From NCBI GenBank assembly GCA_943787435.1, contig CALSMK010000007.1:1-64000 (forward strand): a stretch of 64,000 nucleotides of DNA, given 5' to 3'. Each line of letters opens with the position of its first letter. Positions within the stretch are counted from its first letter, which is position 1. Under the pieces are notes generated by a model, which was not told the origin of the DNA, ran no database searches, and saw only the letters and a program-made list of their open reading frames with translations. Of the stretch, positions 1 through 8,735 are shown one piece after another. This DNA is from an uncultured Flavobacteriales bacterium (lineage in GTDB: Bacteria; Bacteroidota; Bacteroidia; Flavobacteriales_D; Sanyastnellaceae). The position numbers and the translations under genes were made by a program.

Positions 1-2
1 CC

Positions 3-1254
3 GACGAAGTGATGGTCCAAAATGCCATCACTCAGGTGGAGTTCAACTTGGGACAAGCCATCCGGATGGGATTGCGAAACCGAAGACCTGTCGTGGGCAT
101 TCTTCAAGGGCACGGTTGTTTCCTGCCTGTTGAGACCGCTGACTTCACCAATTCTTTATCTGAGACTGCAGATGTGGTCGACGTGAAACTCGATGGCTCT
201 GTAGATGCCCTTTGCGAAACCATAGAAGGTCGCCCATGGAGACAGCCCAAATACGATGCCTTGGTGGTGGCTGGGCCAGATTCCACCTTCAGCGACCGAG
301 ACAAATTGCTGATCGATCAGTACCTCATGAATGGGGGACACATGATGTGGTTGATTGACCCCTTGGTTACCGACTTGGACAGCATTCGAAAAACACAACA
401 AACGCTGGCCACCACCCGAGAAACTGGCCTCTTCGACTGGCTTTTCCACCACGGAGTGCGACTGAACCGAAACATGGTTTTGGATGCCCAATGCGCGCCC
501 ATCATGCTGGGAACCGGCCCCATGGGAGACCATCGGAACATGCAGATGTTCAACTGGTACTTTTCGCCAGTGGTGCTATCCGAACCAGACGCGCATCCCA
601 TCTGCGCCAACCTCGACCCTTTGCACTTTGACTTCACCAGTACACTGGACCTGGTGAATCCAGCCGACAACAGGGAAGCCACGGTGTTGCTGAGCAGCTC
701 AGCAAGATCAATCCTTTACAATGCCCCCCGTTCGTGTGGCCAGTGCCGTGGTCAATCTGCCCCCAGAACATTTCGAGACCGACAACCCAGGTGGTTATCC
801 CTTGGCTGTTTTGCTGGAAGGCCATTTCGACAGCTTCTTTGCCTTGAGGCTCTCCAAAGAACTCCGCGACAGTCCTGATTTCGCCTTCCGTCCCGAAACA
901 GAAGCAGGCAAGATGATTGTGGTTTCCGATGCCGACTTCATTCGCAACGAAACCCGTCCAACAGAAGAAGGTCTCGCCCCACTTCCATTGGGCTATGACA
1001 GATACAGCCAGCGTGTCATCTACGATAACAAGGAATGGCTCTTGAATGCCATGAGCTATTTGTTGGACGACGCGGGACAAATCAGCCTGCGTTCCAGAAG
1101 CATTGCATTCCGTCCTTTGAACGACCAGAGCATTCAAGGCTCCGAAAACAAATGGACAGTGATCGCTGTCGGAGGCCCCATTGTCTTGGTGGTCGCCCTT
1201 GGCTTGCTTTTACCCGCTTGGCGCCGTCGCCGATGGACCCATTCAGCCTCATGA
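3..1254 (+). CDS. gldG: GldG-like gliding motility/ABC transporter auxiliary protein; 5'-truncated by window edge and frameshifted near 722-728
   Basis: ORF 9..878 (YDALVVAGPDSTFSDRDKLLIDQYLMNGGHMMWLIDPLVTDLDS) continues in another frame as ORF 721..1254 (PVRVASAVVNLPPEHFETDNPGGYPLAVLLEGHFDSFF). Removing one C from the CCCCCC run gives continuous ...YNAPVRVASAV... Confidence 0.8.
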
Positions 1255-2294
1255 ACCGAAGCTTACTGACCCTTCTCGCCATCGTCATCTTGGCCGGCAT
1301 CGCCATCACAGTGGCTGTTCAACCAGAATCCGGACGATTGGATGCCGATTCAAGCACGCACTTCTCCATTTCGGACACCTCGCTGGTCACCAAAATCCGA
1401 ATTGCCGATTCCCGTGGACAGTCAGCAGTCCTTGAACGCAGTGATCATCCTCTCGGCTTATGGGCGCTGAATGGACGCTTGCTGGCCAGAAAGGACGCCA
1501 CTGACCTCTTGCTCAAGACCTTCAAACGCATCTCGGTCAGGCAACCGGTTCAATCCACGGCTGTGGAAGGGGTGCTCAAAATGATGGCTTCATCTGGAAA
1601 GCGCGTCGACATCCACTTGAATGGAGAAGACGCCCCCACCAAGACTTGGTTCATTGGCACACCCACCCAAAGCCATACAGGAACCCACATGTTGTTGGAG
1701 TGGCCTGGCAAAGGCCGGTCCTCAGAGCCATACGTCACGCACATGGAAGGGTTCACGGGCTTTCTGTCAACGCGGTTCTTCACCTCTGAAGGCGAATGGC
1801 GGTACACTGGCGTCTATGAATCCAGCGCCACGCAAATCGAGTCCATTGCCGCATGGCCCCTGGATGACCCAGGAAAACATGCACGCCTTTCCTGGTCCAA
1901 GAACCAAGAAACCATCGAAGCTGAAGGGGAACAAGGCCCCTTGAATTTGCCTCAACCCTTGCTTCGAGAACAGTGGTTAAGGCTGTGTAAAGTCCACATC
2001 GAAACCTGGGACAGCCACTTGACTCCAGCCGCGCAGGACAGTCTAAAAAGAAGCGCACCCGCCTGGCACTTGGAAGTCGCTTATCGCGATGGACGCAACA
2101 TTCCAATGGACCTCTATTGGAAAACCCCCATCATGGAAGAACTGGACCTTCAAGGCAACATCATGACCCACGACGGAAGTCGCATGTACGCGGTGGTCAA
2201 TGGCGAGGTGGCTTTGGTACAAACCTTCGTCTTTAACCCCATCTTGGATTTTTGGCGCGACCTGGAAACCCAAACCAACGCATCAGCCTCATGA
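1251..2294 (+). CDS. DUF4340-like domain protein
   Basis: ATG at 1251 overlaps the gldG stop (ATGA). N-terminal TM segment MNRSLLTLLAIVILAGIAITVAV, then a DUF4340-like body. Position after gldG is typical. Confidence 0.65.
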   Translation: MNRSLLTLLAIVILAGIAITVAVQPESGRLDADSSTHFSISDTSLVTKIRIADSRGQSAVLERSDHPLGLWALNGRLLARKDATDLLLKTFKRISVRQPVQSTAVEGVLKMMASSGKRVDIHLNGEDAPTKTWFIGTPTQSHTGTHMLLEWPGKGRSSEPYVTHMEGFTGFLSTRFFTSEGEWRYTGVYESSATQIESIAAWPLDDPGKHARLSWSKNQETIEAEGEQGPLNLPQPLLREQWLRLCKVHIETWDSHLTPAAQDSLKRSAPAWHLEVAYRDGRNIPMDLYWKTPIMEELDLQGNIMTHDGSRMYAVVNGEVALVQTFVFNPILDFWRDLETQTNASAS

Positions 2295-3505
2295 ACGCCT
2301 ACCTCATAGACGGGATTCGCACACCCATTGGAAACTTTGGTGGCACATTGTCCCCAGTTCGGACCGATGACCTGGCCGCCCATGTGCTCCGCGAATTGTT
2401 GCTTCGCCACGAAAGTCTCGACCCCAGTTCCATTGGCGACGTGATCATGGGGTGTGCCAATCAAGCTGGAGAAGACAACCGAAACGTGGCTCGAATGGCT
2501 TCGCTGTTGGCCGGTTATCCCCATTCGGTTCCTGGCGAAACCATCAACCGCCTCTGTGCTTCAGGCATGGCTGCTACGGTCCATGCTGCTCGGGCCCTTC
2601 ACATGGAGGACGCCAACGTCATGGTCTCCGGAGGTGTAGAACACATGACCCGCGGCCCTTGGGTCATGAGCAAGGCCAGCAAAGCCTTTGGAAGGGACTC
2701 ACAAATGCATGACAGCAGCTTTGGGTGGAGGTTCATCAACCCAAAACTAGACGCCTTGTATGGCACAGATGGGATGGGAACCACCGCCGAAAACTTGGTG
2801 GACCTGTATGGCATATCGCGAGAGGATCAAGACTTGTTTGCCTCCCGATCTCAGCACAAGGCAGCGCAAGCCCAAGAAGCCGGTCATTTTTCTGAGGAAA
2901 TCGCACCCGTAAACATTCCTCGTCGCAAACAAGATGACCTTGTTTTCTCTGATGATGAATTCATCAAACCCAAATCCACTGCCGAGGTGTTGGCCAAGCT
3001 CAGGCCGGCATTCCGAAAGGAGGGAGGCTCAGTGACAGCTGGAAACAGCAGCGGCCTCAACGACGGAGCATGCGCTTTGCTGCTGGCCAATGAACAGGGG
3101 ATTCAACAATGGGGGTGGACCCCCTTGGCTCAAATCGTCTCCAGCTCCGTCGTGGGGGTGGAGCCTCGCATCATGGGCATTGGTCCTGTTGAAGCCTCCC
3201 AAGCGGCATTGGCCAAAGCGGGGCTGACTTTGAATGACATGGACCACATTGAGCTCAATGAAGCCTTTGCAGCCCAAAGTTTGGCCTGCACACGTGCATT
3301 GGGCCTTGCAGATGACGACCCTCGGGTAAATCCTCAAGGAGGAGCCATTGCCCTGGGCCACCCTTTGGGAATGACAGGCGCCAGAATTCTGCTCACTGCC
3401 GCTCGACAGCTGGCAAGGACGCAAGGCAAATACGCCCTGGTCAGCCTCTGCATCGGTGTGGGTCAAGGCTACGCCACAGTGATTCGCAACCCCAGTGCAG
3501 CATGA
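2291..3505 (+). CDS. paaJ: Acetyl-CoA acyltransferase, 3-oxoadipyl-CoA/3-oxo-5,6-dehydrosuberyl-CoA thiolase type
   Basis: Thiolase motifs: NRLCASGMAATVHAARAL, VSGGVEHMTRGPWVM, NEAFAAQSLA, NPQGGAIALGHPLGMTGAR, CIGVGQGYA. Adjacent to paaY. Confidence 0.82.
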   Translation: MNAYLIDGIRTPIGNFGGTLSPVRTDDLAAHVLRELLLRHESLDPSSIGDVIMGCANQAGEDNRNVARMASLLAGYPHSVPGETINRLCASGMAATVHAARALHMEDANVMVSGGVEHMTRGPWVMSKASKAFGRDSQMHDSSFGWRFINPKLDALYGTDGMGTTAENLVDLYGISREDQDLFASRSQHKAAQAQEAGHFSEEIAPVNIPRRKQDDLVFSDDEFIKPKSTAEVLAKLRPAFRKEGGSVTAGNSSGLNDGACALLLANEQGIQQWGWTPLAQIVSSSVVGVEPRIMGIGPVEASQAALAKAGLTLNDMDHIELNEAFAAQSLACTRALGLADDDPRVNPQGGAIALGHPLGMTGARILLTAARQLARTQGKYALVSLCIGVGQGYATVIRNPSAA

Positions 3506-4101
3506 TCCAGTCCTTCAAGTCCATGGTGCCCGTTGTGGATGAGACCGCTTATGTTCACCCCATGGCCACCATCATTGGTCATGTCACCATTGGAAAGAAC
3601 TGCTACATCGGACCAGGCGCTGTTCTGAGGGGAGACTGGGGAAAAATTGAAGTGTCCAATGGGTGCAACATTCAAGAAAATTGCGTGGTGCACATGTTTC
3701 CTGGAACCACCGTTCGCCTCGAAGAAGGAGCCCATGTAGGTCACGGAGCCATTGTCCATGGGGCCAAACTGGGACGCCAATGCATGATTGGCATGAACGC
3801 CGTCATCATGGATGATGTGGAGGTGGGGGAAGGATGCATCGTAGGCGCATTGTCTTTTCTCAAAGCCCAAAGCCAATGGAAAGACAGAACCATCATCGCT
3901 GGCAACCCTGCCAAGATCCTGGGTGATGTGTCAGATGACATGCTGGCACACAAGGTGGAAGGCACTGGTCTTTATCAAGGGCTTCCAGCCGACTTCCATT
4001 CCTCACTTCGGGAATGCGAACCGCTTCGCGCTGAGCCCTTAGATCGGCCTTCTGAGTTCCCAGACTTTGAAACTTGGCAACAACGCAGAAAACGGAAGTG
4101 A
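3502..4101 (+). CDS. paaY: PaaY-like left-handed beta-helix (gamma-carbonic-anhydrase/hexapeptide) protein
   Basis: VDETAYVHPMATIIGHVTIGKNCYIGPGAVLRGDWGKIEV, VVHMFPG, GHGAIVHGAKLGRQCMIGMNAVIMDDVEVGEGCIVGALSFLKA; overlaps the paaJ stop. Confidence 0.82.
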   Translation: MIQSFKSMVPVVDETAYVHPMATIIGHVTIGKNCYIGPGAVLRGDWGKIEVSNGCNIQENCVVHMFPGTTVRLEEGAHVGHGAIVHGAKLGRQCMIGMNAVIMDDVEVGEGCIVGALSFLKAQSQWKDRTIIAGNPAKILGDVSDDMLAHKVEGTGLYQGLPADFHSSLRECEPLRAEPLDRPSEFPDFETWQQRRKRK

Positions 4102-4104
4102 TTC

Positions 4105-4845
4105 ATGGCAAAAGGCCCATTCCACTTCAAGTCCTTCTCAGTAGAGCAAGATGGTGCGGCCATGAAAGTGGGCATGGACGGCATGGTGTTGGGATCATGG
4201 ACCGACGTCAATGGTGTCGATCTGGCCATTGACATTGGTGCCGGAAACGGATACGTGGGCCTCATGCTCCTCCAACGAATGGCTCAAGGCACCAAGGTTT
4301 ATGGCGTTGAGCTTGAGCCTGATGCAGCCCAACAATGCATCGAAAACTTGAGCAATCAACCGTTTGCCGGAAGAACAGCTGAAGGATGGTCAGGACCCGT
4401 TCAGAGGTTCCATCTAGAAAAGCCTGAACTGGTGGGAATGGCCGACCTGATTGTGTCCAATCCTCCTTTCTACAAGAACAAGCCCAAATCCCAAGACAAC
4501 GCCAGAAACCTGGCCAGACATGACGACACGTTGACCATGGGTGATTTGGCTCAATCGGCTCACCGATTGCTCAAGCCAGGTGGACGATTGTGCACCATTT
4601 GGCCATCGGACCGTTTAGAAGAGTGGGAGAGCTGGTCGTCTGGAATTGGATTTGACGCGTGCAGAACAGTGCACATCAAGACCATGCGTCATCTTCCTGA
4701 AAAACGATTTTTGTCTGAATGGCGCAAACAACCATGCGCACCTGAGTCCAATGTGCAAGAAAACCTCATCTTGGAAGGGTCAGCCACATTGGATTTCACC
4801 GATCAGTACCTGGCGTTCATACAGCCCTACTTGAGGGGAACCTGA
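4105..4845 (+). CDS. trmN6: tRNA1(Val) (adenine(37)-N6)-methyltransferase family (YfiC/TrmN6-like)
   Basis: FHFKSFSVEQDGAAMKVGMDGMVLGSW, AIDIGAGNGYVGLML, and NPPF catalytic motif (DLIVSNPPFYKNK). Confidence 0.85.
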   Translation: MAKGPFHFKSFSVEQDGAAMKVGMDGMVLGSWTDVNGVDLAIDIGAGNGYVGLMLLQRMAQGTKVYGVELEPDAAQQCIENLSNQPFAGRTAEGWSGPVQRFHLEKPELVGMADLIVSNPPFYKNKPKSQDNARNLARHDDTLTMGDLAQSAHRLLKPGGRLCTIWPSDRLEEWESWSSGIGFDACRTVHIKTMRHLPEKRFLSEWRKQPCAPESNVQENLILEGSATLDFTDQYLAFIQPYLRGT

Positions 4846-4853
4846 CTCAAAAG

Positions 4854-5240
4854 TCAGCCACCAAGGACACGCTTCAAATCACCCAACTGCTTGGTCCAAA
4901 GAAGGGTCGCTTCTTCAACTTCGTCCTCTTCAGCATAGTCGGTCACCACGAGTGCAGTGTCTCCGGTCAGAGGGTCGATTTTGATCCTCATCTCGAAGAA
5001 GGTCTTTGCACCTTCTTCTTCATGCTCAATCCAGCGGTACTTCACGAATTCTTCTCGCTTCTGGGTCACCAAACGCGCAGACTCTTCGGAACCATCCCAG
5101 AAAAACGTGAAGACGTCTTTTTTGATGTTCACGTCATCCGCAAACCACTCAGAGAGGCCACTTGGATTGTTGAGGCGACTGAAAATGGATCCTTTGCTCG
5201 CCTGAATGGGCACTTCAACTTGGAATTCAACTCGCTCCAT
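4854..5240 (-). CDS. START-like/AHSA1-type domain protein
   Basis: 128-aa ORF MERVEFQVEVPIQASKGSIFSRLNNPSGLSEWFADDVNI...FFWDGSEE; typical Bacteroidota START-like protein. Confidence 0.75.
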   Translation of the reverse strand: MERVEFQVEVPIQASKGSIFSRLNNPSGLSEWFADDVNIKKDVFTFFWDGSEESARLVTQKREEFVKYRWIEHEEEGAKTFFEMRIKIDPLTGDTALVVTDYAEEDEVEEATLLWTKQLGDLKRVLGG

Positions 5241-5339
5241 AAATCACAGATTGCAGCAAAGATACGATGCCCACTGCGGTGGACCTGTCTGAAAGCATGC
5301 AACATTCACAAATCATAACCATTTCAAGTTCGGTTTGAT

Positions 5340-5347
5340 TAAATTTG
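5340..5347 (+). promoter_or_regulatory. Candidate Bacteroidota -7 box (TAAATTTG = TAnnTTTG) upstream of tRNA-Met
   Basis: Exact match to TAnnTTTG ~25 nt before the tRNA 5' end; the -33 TTG element is not clear. Confidence 0.35.
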
Positions 5348-5371
5348 CCGCCCGTTTCGAATGAGAAACAC

Positions 5372-5445
5372 GGCGAGGTAGCTCAGCTGGTTAGAGCGCA
5401 GGATTCATAATCCTGAGGTCGAGAGTTCAAGTCTCTCTCTCGCTA
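5372..5445 (+). tRNA. tRNA-Met (anticodon CAT)
   Basis: Cloverleaf readable: acceptor GGCGAGG/TCTCGCT (G-U at both ends), D-arm GCTCAGCTGGTTAGAGC, anticodon stem-loop AGGATTCATAATCCT, T-arm GAGAG-TTCAAGT-CTCTC; CCA not encoded. Elongator Met versus Ile-CAT not fully resolved. Confidence 0.92.
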
Positions 5446-5451
5446 CAAGAC

Positions 5452-5479
5452 AAAAAAGCCCGGAATTCCGGGCTTTTTT
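5452..5479 (+). terminator. Rho-independent terminator after tRNA
   Basis: Perfect inverted repeat AAAAAAGCCCGG-AATT-CCGGGCTTTTTT. Confidence 0.85.
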
Positions 5480-5585
5480 CTTGCTCCAAGATTCGGTTTG
5501 AGAGCCAAGGCTGAGTATTATTTAATATACACAAGTCAATTATGAGTCGACAAATGACTATTTTAGAGGGGTTAAATGCTGAGTC

Positions 5586-8500
5586 ATGGTACGTAACCTT
5601 CTGCTTCTGTCCCTTTTCATGTGTTCCATCGGAGCTCTGCACTCCCAGTGTTCTGATCCCGAAGCGTGCAATTATGACCCCAACAGCTCAACCGAATCCA
5701 ATGGATCTGCCTGTTTGATTCTGGACACGCATGAGGTCCACACCACGGGGGCCCTTGCTGGACTGACCACTTACCGTCTCTACGTTCATTTGACTGAACC
5801 TGACCACTTTCTTTCAGCGATCAGCACCATCATTGACGAGAATGCTGACCCTGAGGAGAATCCAGGTCAAACCACCAGCATTCGGATTGCCACAACCACC
5901 TCGTTCTATCAAGATCAATTTGGAAGTGCAACCTCAACAGGCATCTCATCCAATCTGCTGTCCTTCTTTCCAGACTTGCTCTACGACAGTTGGGTCACCA
6001 TTGGACACGCCCCTGAAAATGGAGCCCCTGCAGCCACAGTCAGCACCATTGCCAGTCCAACACAAAACTGGGTGGCCAATTTCGAATCCGGTGAAGACTT
6101 GATCATGGACGACATCATTGGCGGCCTTTGGTACATCTATAACGATGGAAATGGTCAAGGTCTGCCCGATGAAAATGGTGATGTCCTCATTGCGCAGCTC
6201 ACCACTTCAGGCACCATTGAAGTGGAACTTTCGGGTCAGTTTTTCCCCAACCATGGATCTGGGCCAAACGGTGAAGCCGATGGAACAGCAGACATTCAGT
6301 TCATCACAGAGCTGGGACCCGATTGCCCAAATGACATCAATGCCAATTGTACCTATCCCGCTTCAGAAGAAGATTGTGACGGCAATTGCCTGGTAGATGA
6401 AGACTCAGACGGCATCTGCGATGAGAATGACCCTTGCGTAGGCACCTTGGATGGCTGCAACGTTTGCAACGGACCCGGACCAATTGAAGAGTGCGGATGT
6501 TCAGGCATTCCACAAGGAGATTGCGATTGCAATGGAAACCAACTCGACGCCCTTGGTGTCTGCGGTGGACCTTGCTCCAGTGATTCTGACCTGGATGGGA
6601 TTTGTGACGATGTTGATCCGTGTGTGGGCAGTTTAGATGCCTGTGGTGTCTGTAATGGACCGGGGGCCATTTACGATTGTGGCTGTGAAGCCATACCCCC
6701 AGGAGACTGCGATTGCAACGGAAATCAGGCAGATGCCATTGGCATTTGTGGCGGCAACTGCACCTCGGATTCCGATGAGGACGGCATTTGTGATAACCAG
6801 GACCCCTGCGTGGGATCTTTTGATGCTTTGGGAGAATGCAATGGCAATTGCACCGCAGACTCAGACAACGATGACATCTGTGATGATGTAGACCCGTGTG
6901 TGGGGGCCTATGATGCCCTTGGGGTTTGCAATGGCAATTGCCCCTCCGACATCGACGACGACGGCGTATGCGACAATGCAGAAATTCCCGGATGCACCGA
7001 CAATGAAGCCTGCAACTTTGATTCCGATGCGACCGATGACGACGGGTCATGTGAAGTTGAGGACGCAGTAGGAGACTGCGGAGGTGATTGTGAAAACGAC
7101 ATCGACAACGACAACGTCTGTGATGACGTAGACCCTTGTGTTGGAGATTTGGACGCGTGTGGTGTGTGCAATGGCCCAGGTTCCATTTATGACTGCGGCT
7201 GCTCTGGCATTCCAGCAGGGGATTGTGATTGCGAAGGAAATCAGGTTGACGTAGTGGGCGATTGTGGCGGCTCTTGCACGGAAGACACCGACCAAGACGG
7301 CATATGCGATGATGTGGATGCTTGCATCGGCCAGTATGACGCTTGCGGTGTTTGCAATGGAGTGGGCGACATCTTTCAATGCGGATGCAACAACATTCCA
7401 GAAGGAGAGTGCGATTGCAATGGAAATCAACTTGATGTGGTCGGAGTCTGCGGCGGATCCTGCACAGAAGACACCGACCAAGACGGCATTTGCGATGACA
7501 TCGACCCTTGCGTCGGGTCCCTCGATGCCTGCGGAATCTGCAATGGACCGGGTGCCATCCTGGACTGCGGATGCTCCAGCCTTCCCGCGGGTGACTGCGA
7601 CTGCGATGGCAACCAACTCGACGCCCTCGGAAATTGTGGTGGCCCTTGCTCTGCCGACCTCGACCAAGACGGCATTTGCGATGACATCGACCCTTGTGTC
7701 GGGTCCCTCGATGCCTGCGGAATCTGCAATGGACCGGGTGCCATCCTGGACTGCGGATGCTCCAGCCTTCCCGCGGGTGACTGCGACTGCGATGGCAACC
7801 AACTCGACGCCCTCGGAAATTGTGGTGGCCCTTGCTCTGCCGACCTCGACCAAGACGGCATTTGCGATGACATCGACCCTTGTGTCGGGTCCCTCGATGC
7901 CTGCGGAATCTGCAATGGACCGGGTGCCATCCTGGACTGCGGATGCTCCAGCCTTCCCGCGGGTGACTGCGACTGCGATGGCAACCAACTCGACGCCCTC
8001 GGAAATTGTGGTGGCCCTTGCTCTGCCGACCTCGACCAAGACGGCATTTGCGATGACATCGACCCTTGCGTCGGGTCCCTCGATGCCTGCGGAATCTGCA
8101 ATGGACCGGGTGCCATCCTGGACTGCGGATGCTCCAGCCTTCCCGCGGGTGACTGCGACTGCGATGGCAACCAACTCGACGCCCTCGGAAATTGTGGTGG
8201 CCCTTGCTCTGCCGACCTCGACCAAGACGGCATTTGCGATGACATCGACCCTTGCGTCGGGTCCCTCGATGCCTGCGGAATCTGCAATGGACCGGGTGCC
8301 ATCCTGGACTGCGGATGCTCCAGCCTTCCCGTGGGTGACTGCGACTGCGATGGCAACCAACTCGACGCCCTCGGGGAATGCGATGGCGAATGCGAATCAG
8401 ACCTCAATTCAAACGGCATTTGCGACACCGATGAACCATCTGGGTGCACGTATGAAGAAGCCATCAATTACGACAGCTCATCCGTGTTCGACAATGGAAC

Positions 8501-8624
8501 TTGCACATTTTCAGAACCCTGCGATGAAAATGATTGTCCATACGACGTCAACAATGATGGTTCAATTGGCGTGAGTGACCTCCTCGATCTCCTCGTTTAT
8601 TTCGGAGACTACTGCGTCGAGTAA
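5586..8624 (+). CDS. Secreted Cys/Asp-rich TSP3-like repeat protein (1012 aa) with shared N-terminal domain and C-terminal dockerin-like motif
   Basis: Signal peptide MVRNLLLLSLFMCSIGALHS; domain TYRLYVHL...SFYQDQFGSATS...YDSWVTIGH...GGLWYIY...VLIAQLTTSG; repeats CVGSLDACGICNGPGAILDCGCSSLPAGDCDCDGNQLDALGNCGGPCSADLDQDGICDDIDP; tail CPYDVNNDGSIGVSDLLDLLVYFGDYCVE. Confidence 0.85.
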   Translation: MVRNLLLLSLFMCSIGALHSQCSDPEACNYDPNSSTESNGSACLILDTHEVHTTGALAGLTTYRLYVHLTEPDHFLSAISTIIDENADPEENPGQTTSIRIATTTSFYQDQFGSATSTGISSNLLSFFPDLLYDSWVTIGHAPENGAPAATVSTIASPTQNWVANFESGEDLIMDDIIGGLWYIYNDGNGQGLPDENGDVLIAQLTTSGTIEVELSGQFFPNHGSGPNGEADGTADIQFITELGPDCPNDINANCTYPASEEDCDGNCLVDEDSDGICDENDPCVGTLDGCNVCNGPGPIEECGCSGIPQGDCDCNGNQLDALGVCGGPCSSDSDLDGICDDVDPCVGSLDACGVCNGPGAIYDCGCEAIPPGDCDCNGNQADAIGICGGNCTSDSDEDGICDNQDPCVGSFDALGECNGNCTADSDNDDICDDVDPCVGAYDALGVCNGNCPSDIDDDGVCDNAEIPGCTDNEACNFDSDATDDDGSCEVEDAVGDCGGDCENDIDNDNVCDDVDPCVGDLDACGVCNGPGSIYDCGCSGIPAGDCDCEGNQVDVVGDCGGSCTEDTDQDGICDDVDACIGQYDACGVCNGVGDIFQCGCNNIPEGECDCNGNQLDVVGVCGGSCTEDTDQDGICDDIDPCVGSLDACGICNGPGAILDCGCSSLPAGDCDCDGNQLDALGNCGGPCSADLDQDGICDDIDPCVGSLDACGICNGPGAILDCGCSSLPAGDCDCDGNQLDALGNCGGPCSADLDQDGICDDIDPCVGSLDACGICNGPGAILDCGCSSLPAGDCDCDGNQLDALGNCGGPCSADLDQDGICDDIDPCVGSLDACGICNGPGAILDCGCSSLPAGDCDCDGNQLDALGNCGGPCSADLDQDGICDDIDPCVGSLDACGICNGPGAILDCGCSSLPVGDCDCDGNQLDALGECDGECESDLNSNGICDTDEPSGCTYEEAINYDSSSVFDNGTCTFSEPCDENDCPYDVNNDGSIGVSDLLDLLVYFGDYCVE
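7494..8400 (+). repeat. Five near-identical tandem 186-bp (62-aa) coding repeats
   Basis: GATGACATCGACCCTTG starts at 7494, 7680, 7866, 8052 and 8238 (exact 186-bp spacing); only occasional C/T differences seen between copies. Confidence 0.95.
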
Positions 8625-8735
8625 GTCGATTAAAACCAGAATCAATAAGCGTCATAAACAAATTAGGTGGTTGATTATACTCCTTAAGCGAATAATTTGT
8701 CGCATCTTAAGGGTGCCAAAAATTCACTTGCCGCT

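Noticed and set aside
7047-8360. Long minus-strand ORF (437 aa) and plus-strand alternate ORF 7264..8574 (436 aa) over the 186-bp repeats
   Set aside because: 186 bp is a multiple of 3, so every stop-free frame stays open through the identical repeats. Low-complexity translations (MATNSTPSEIVVALALPTSTKTAFAM) are shadows of the real ORF 5586..8624.
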